DNA from: Beggiatoa alba B18LD
GTDB taxonomy: Bacteria; Pseudomonadota; Gammaproteobacteria; Beggiatoales; Beggiatoaceae
Length of the DNA: 64,000 nt
Direction of reading: 5' to 3'
Assembly: GCF_000245015.1 (NCBI RefSeq)
Contig: NZ_JH600070.1
Location: forward strand, 3,976,780-4,040,779
Position numbers and translations under genes: made by a program. Under the pieces are notes generated by a model. That model worked only from the letters and a program-made list of their open reading frames with translations. It had not been told where the DNA came from and searched no databases. This document shows, in pieces, positions 63,357-64,000 of the stretch; the first letter of the stretch is position 1, and the number at the start of each line of letters is the position of its first letter.

Positions 63357-64000
63357 ATGTCCTCTCCGTTAAAACAAGTTAGTGGATTACTCCTCCTTTG
63401 CACCAGTTTAAGCAGTTGTGGCATGTTCGATAAAATCGACCGTGCTTTGCCTGATAACCGTGACCAATACAAAGACAGCAAGACTATTCCGCCATTAGAA
63501 TATCCGCCCACCATCACTGACCCCAATATCAATGGAGAAATGCCAATTCCTGAAGTCAGTGCCAATGCAAGAGCGGTTAATAACAGCCAAAACACCGTTA
63601 CACAATTACAGACTGGTACAAATACCACAGGGACAATGCCTGCCCCACGCGATAAACCGCCCGTCGTCGATTTAACCCAAACTGCCCGACAAACTAAAGT
63701 AGTCGTATTGCCAGAACTGAATGAAGTGGAAGTCAAAAAAGAAGGCAATAACCAATGGATGCTTATTCATGCTGAACCAGAACAAATTTGGTCAGTTGCT
63801 CGACAATTTTGGATAAAAAATGGCTTTGAACTAGAAATTGATGCCCCTGCTTTAGGCGTTTTACAAACCAAATGGGTAGAAGACAGTAGCACCTCAACCC
63901 GCAACCGCTATCGAATGCGCTTAGAACGCGGTAGCGATAGCAAAACGACTGAACTTTATATCAGTCATCAAGGGACAAAACGGGTTCGTGTTGGTGACGA
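63357..64000 (+). CDS. bamC: Outer membrane protein assembly factor BamC (partial)
   Basis: Truncated by the window edge after 214 codons. A lipoprotein signal (MSSPLKQVSGLLLLCTSLSS, then C) is followed by a disordered, Pro-rich lead (IPPLEYPPTITDP) like the part of BamC that binds BamD, and then a helix-grip domain, for example NNQWMLIHAEPEQIWSVARQ and GFELEIDAPALGVLQTKWVE. Position downstream of dapA supports BamC (NlpB). Identity rests on order, signal and these segments. An opposite-strand frame over 63344-63748 is a shadow. Confidence 0.9.
   Translation, partial: MSSPLKQVSGLLLLCTSLSSCGMFDKIDRALPDNRDQYKDSKTIPPLEYPPTITDPNINGEMPIPEVSANARAVNNSQNTVTQLQTGTNTTGTMPAPRDKPPVVDLTQTARQTKVVVLPELNEVEVKKEGNNQWMLIHAEPEQIWSVARQFWIKNGFELEIDAPALGVLQTKWVEDSSTSTRNRYRMRLERGSDSKTTELYISHQGTKRVRVGD

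Noticed and set aside
63344-63748. 134-codon minus-strand frame at the right end
   Set aside because: It is a shadow of the plus-strand bamC, which has a signal peptide and a helix-grip sequence.

Overview
The window is an AT-rich chromosomal segment (roughly 40% G+C by eye) of a gammaproteobacterium. The diagnostic gene orders are LysM protein-dprA-smg-topA, thrS-infC-rpmI-rplT, tonB-yqgE-ruvX-pyrB, aroK-aroB, divergent rluD/bamD and dapA-bamC. Base composition, the dense load of short palindromic intergenic repeats and the domain mix (CheC, PAS-GGDEF, receiver-Hpt, Rpn nuclease, DUF3365 heme sensor) suggest a Beggiatoa-like member of the Thiotrichales. That assignment is inference; no rRNA is present to test it.

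Layout. 1-121 is the leader-proximal end of a CRISPR array whose body lies outside the window. 900-6026 is the minus-strand LysM/dprA/smg/topA cluster. 6588-8906 is a BaeSR-like two-component system. 9182-14199 holds an EF-hand protein, an orphan ureD, a very long coiled-coil OmpA protein and a DUF3365 heme protein. 14294-17894 is tRNA-Val(GAC) followed by thrS-infC-rpmI-rplT, ending in a strong terminator with no pheST. 18357-19332 is a CheY-CheC pair. 19566-22572 is a NERD/cNMP-binding/SppA/outer-membrane-protein cluster. 22626-28013 holds Pip, a UDP-sugar dehydrogenase, an RDD protein, a repeat-interrupted small gene, a VWA protein and a hydrolase. 28404-35458 holds rluD/bamD, a receiver-receiver-Hpt protein, priA and a TetR/aldo-keto reductase pair. 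35536-38945 is a very AT-rich accessory island: a frameshifted lipoprotein, an XRE regulator, an antitoxin/PIN pair and a hipA-hipB pair in reversed order. 39040-52733 is mostly housekeeping (polA, Rpn nuclease, tonB-yqgE-ruvX-pyrB, epmB, aroK-aroB-dgt, moxR, GGDEF). 53042-58690 has a quinone oxidoreductase and the sulfate importer sbp-cysT-cysW-cysA. 58940-64000 has nusB, rsmH, dapA and the start of bamC.

The most unusual content is intergenic. Two TA-flanked, transposase-less inverted-repeat element families recur. Family A is about 95 bp (TATAGTAA...TTACTATA) with a central palindrome, in four copies. Family B is 220-450 bp with 18-bp ends TTAACCTGAGTTCGGCGA, enclosing a long hairpin built of 9-bp CAGAATT-type units and a GACCTGCTAGG palindrome that doubles as a rho-independent terminator. 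It occurs in at least seven two-ended copies plus fragments. Copies are nested, tandemly duplicated, placed two bases from stop codons, and in one case sit inside a small gene. No transposase lies in the window, so the mobilising enzyme is presumably elsewhere.
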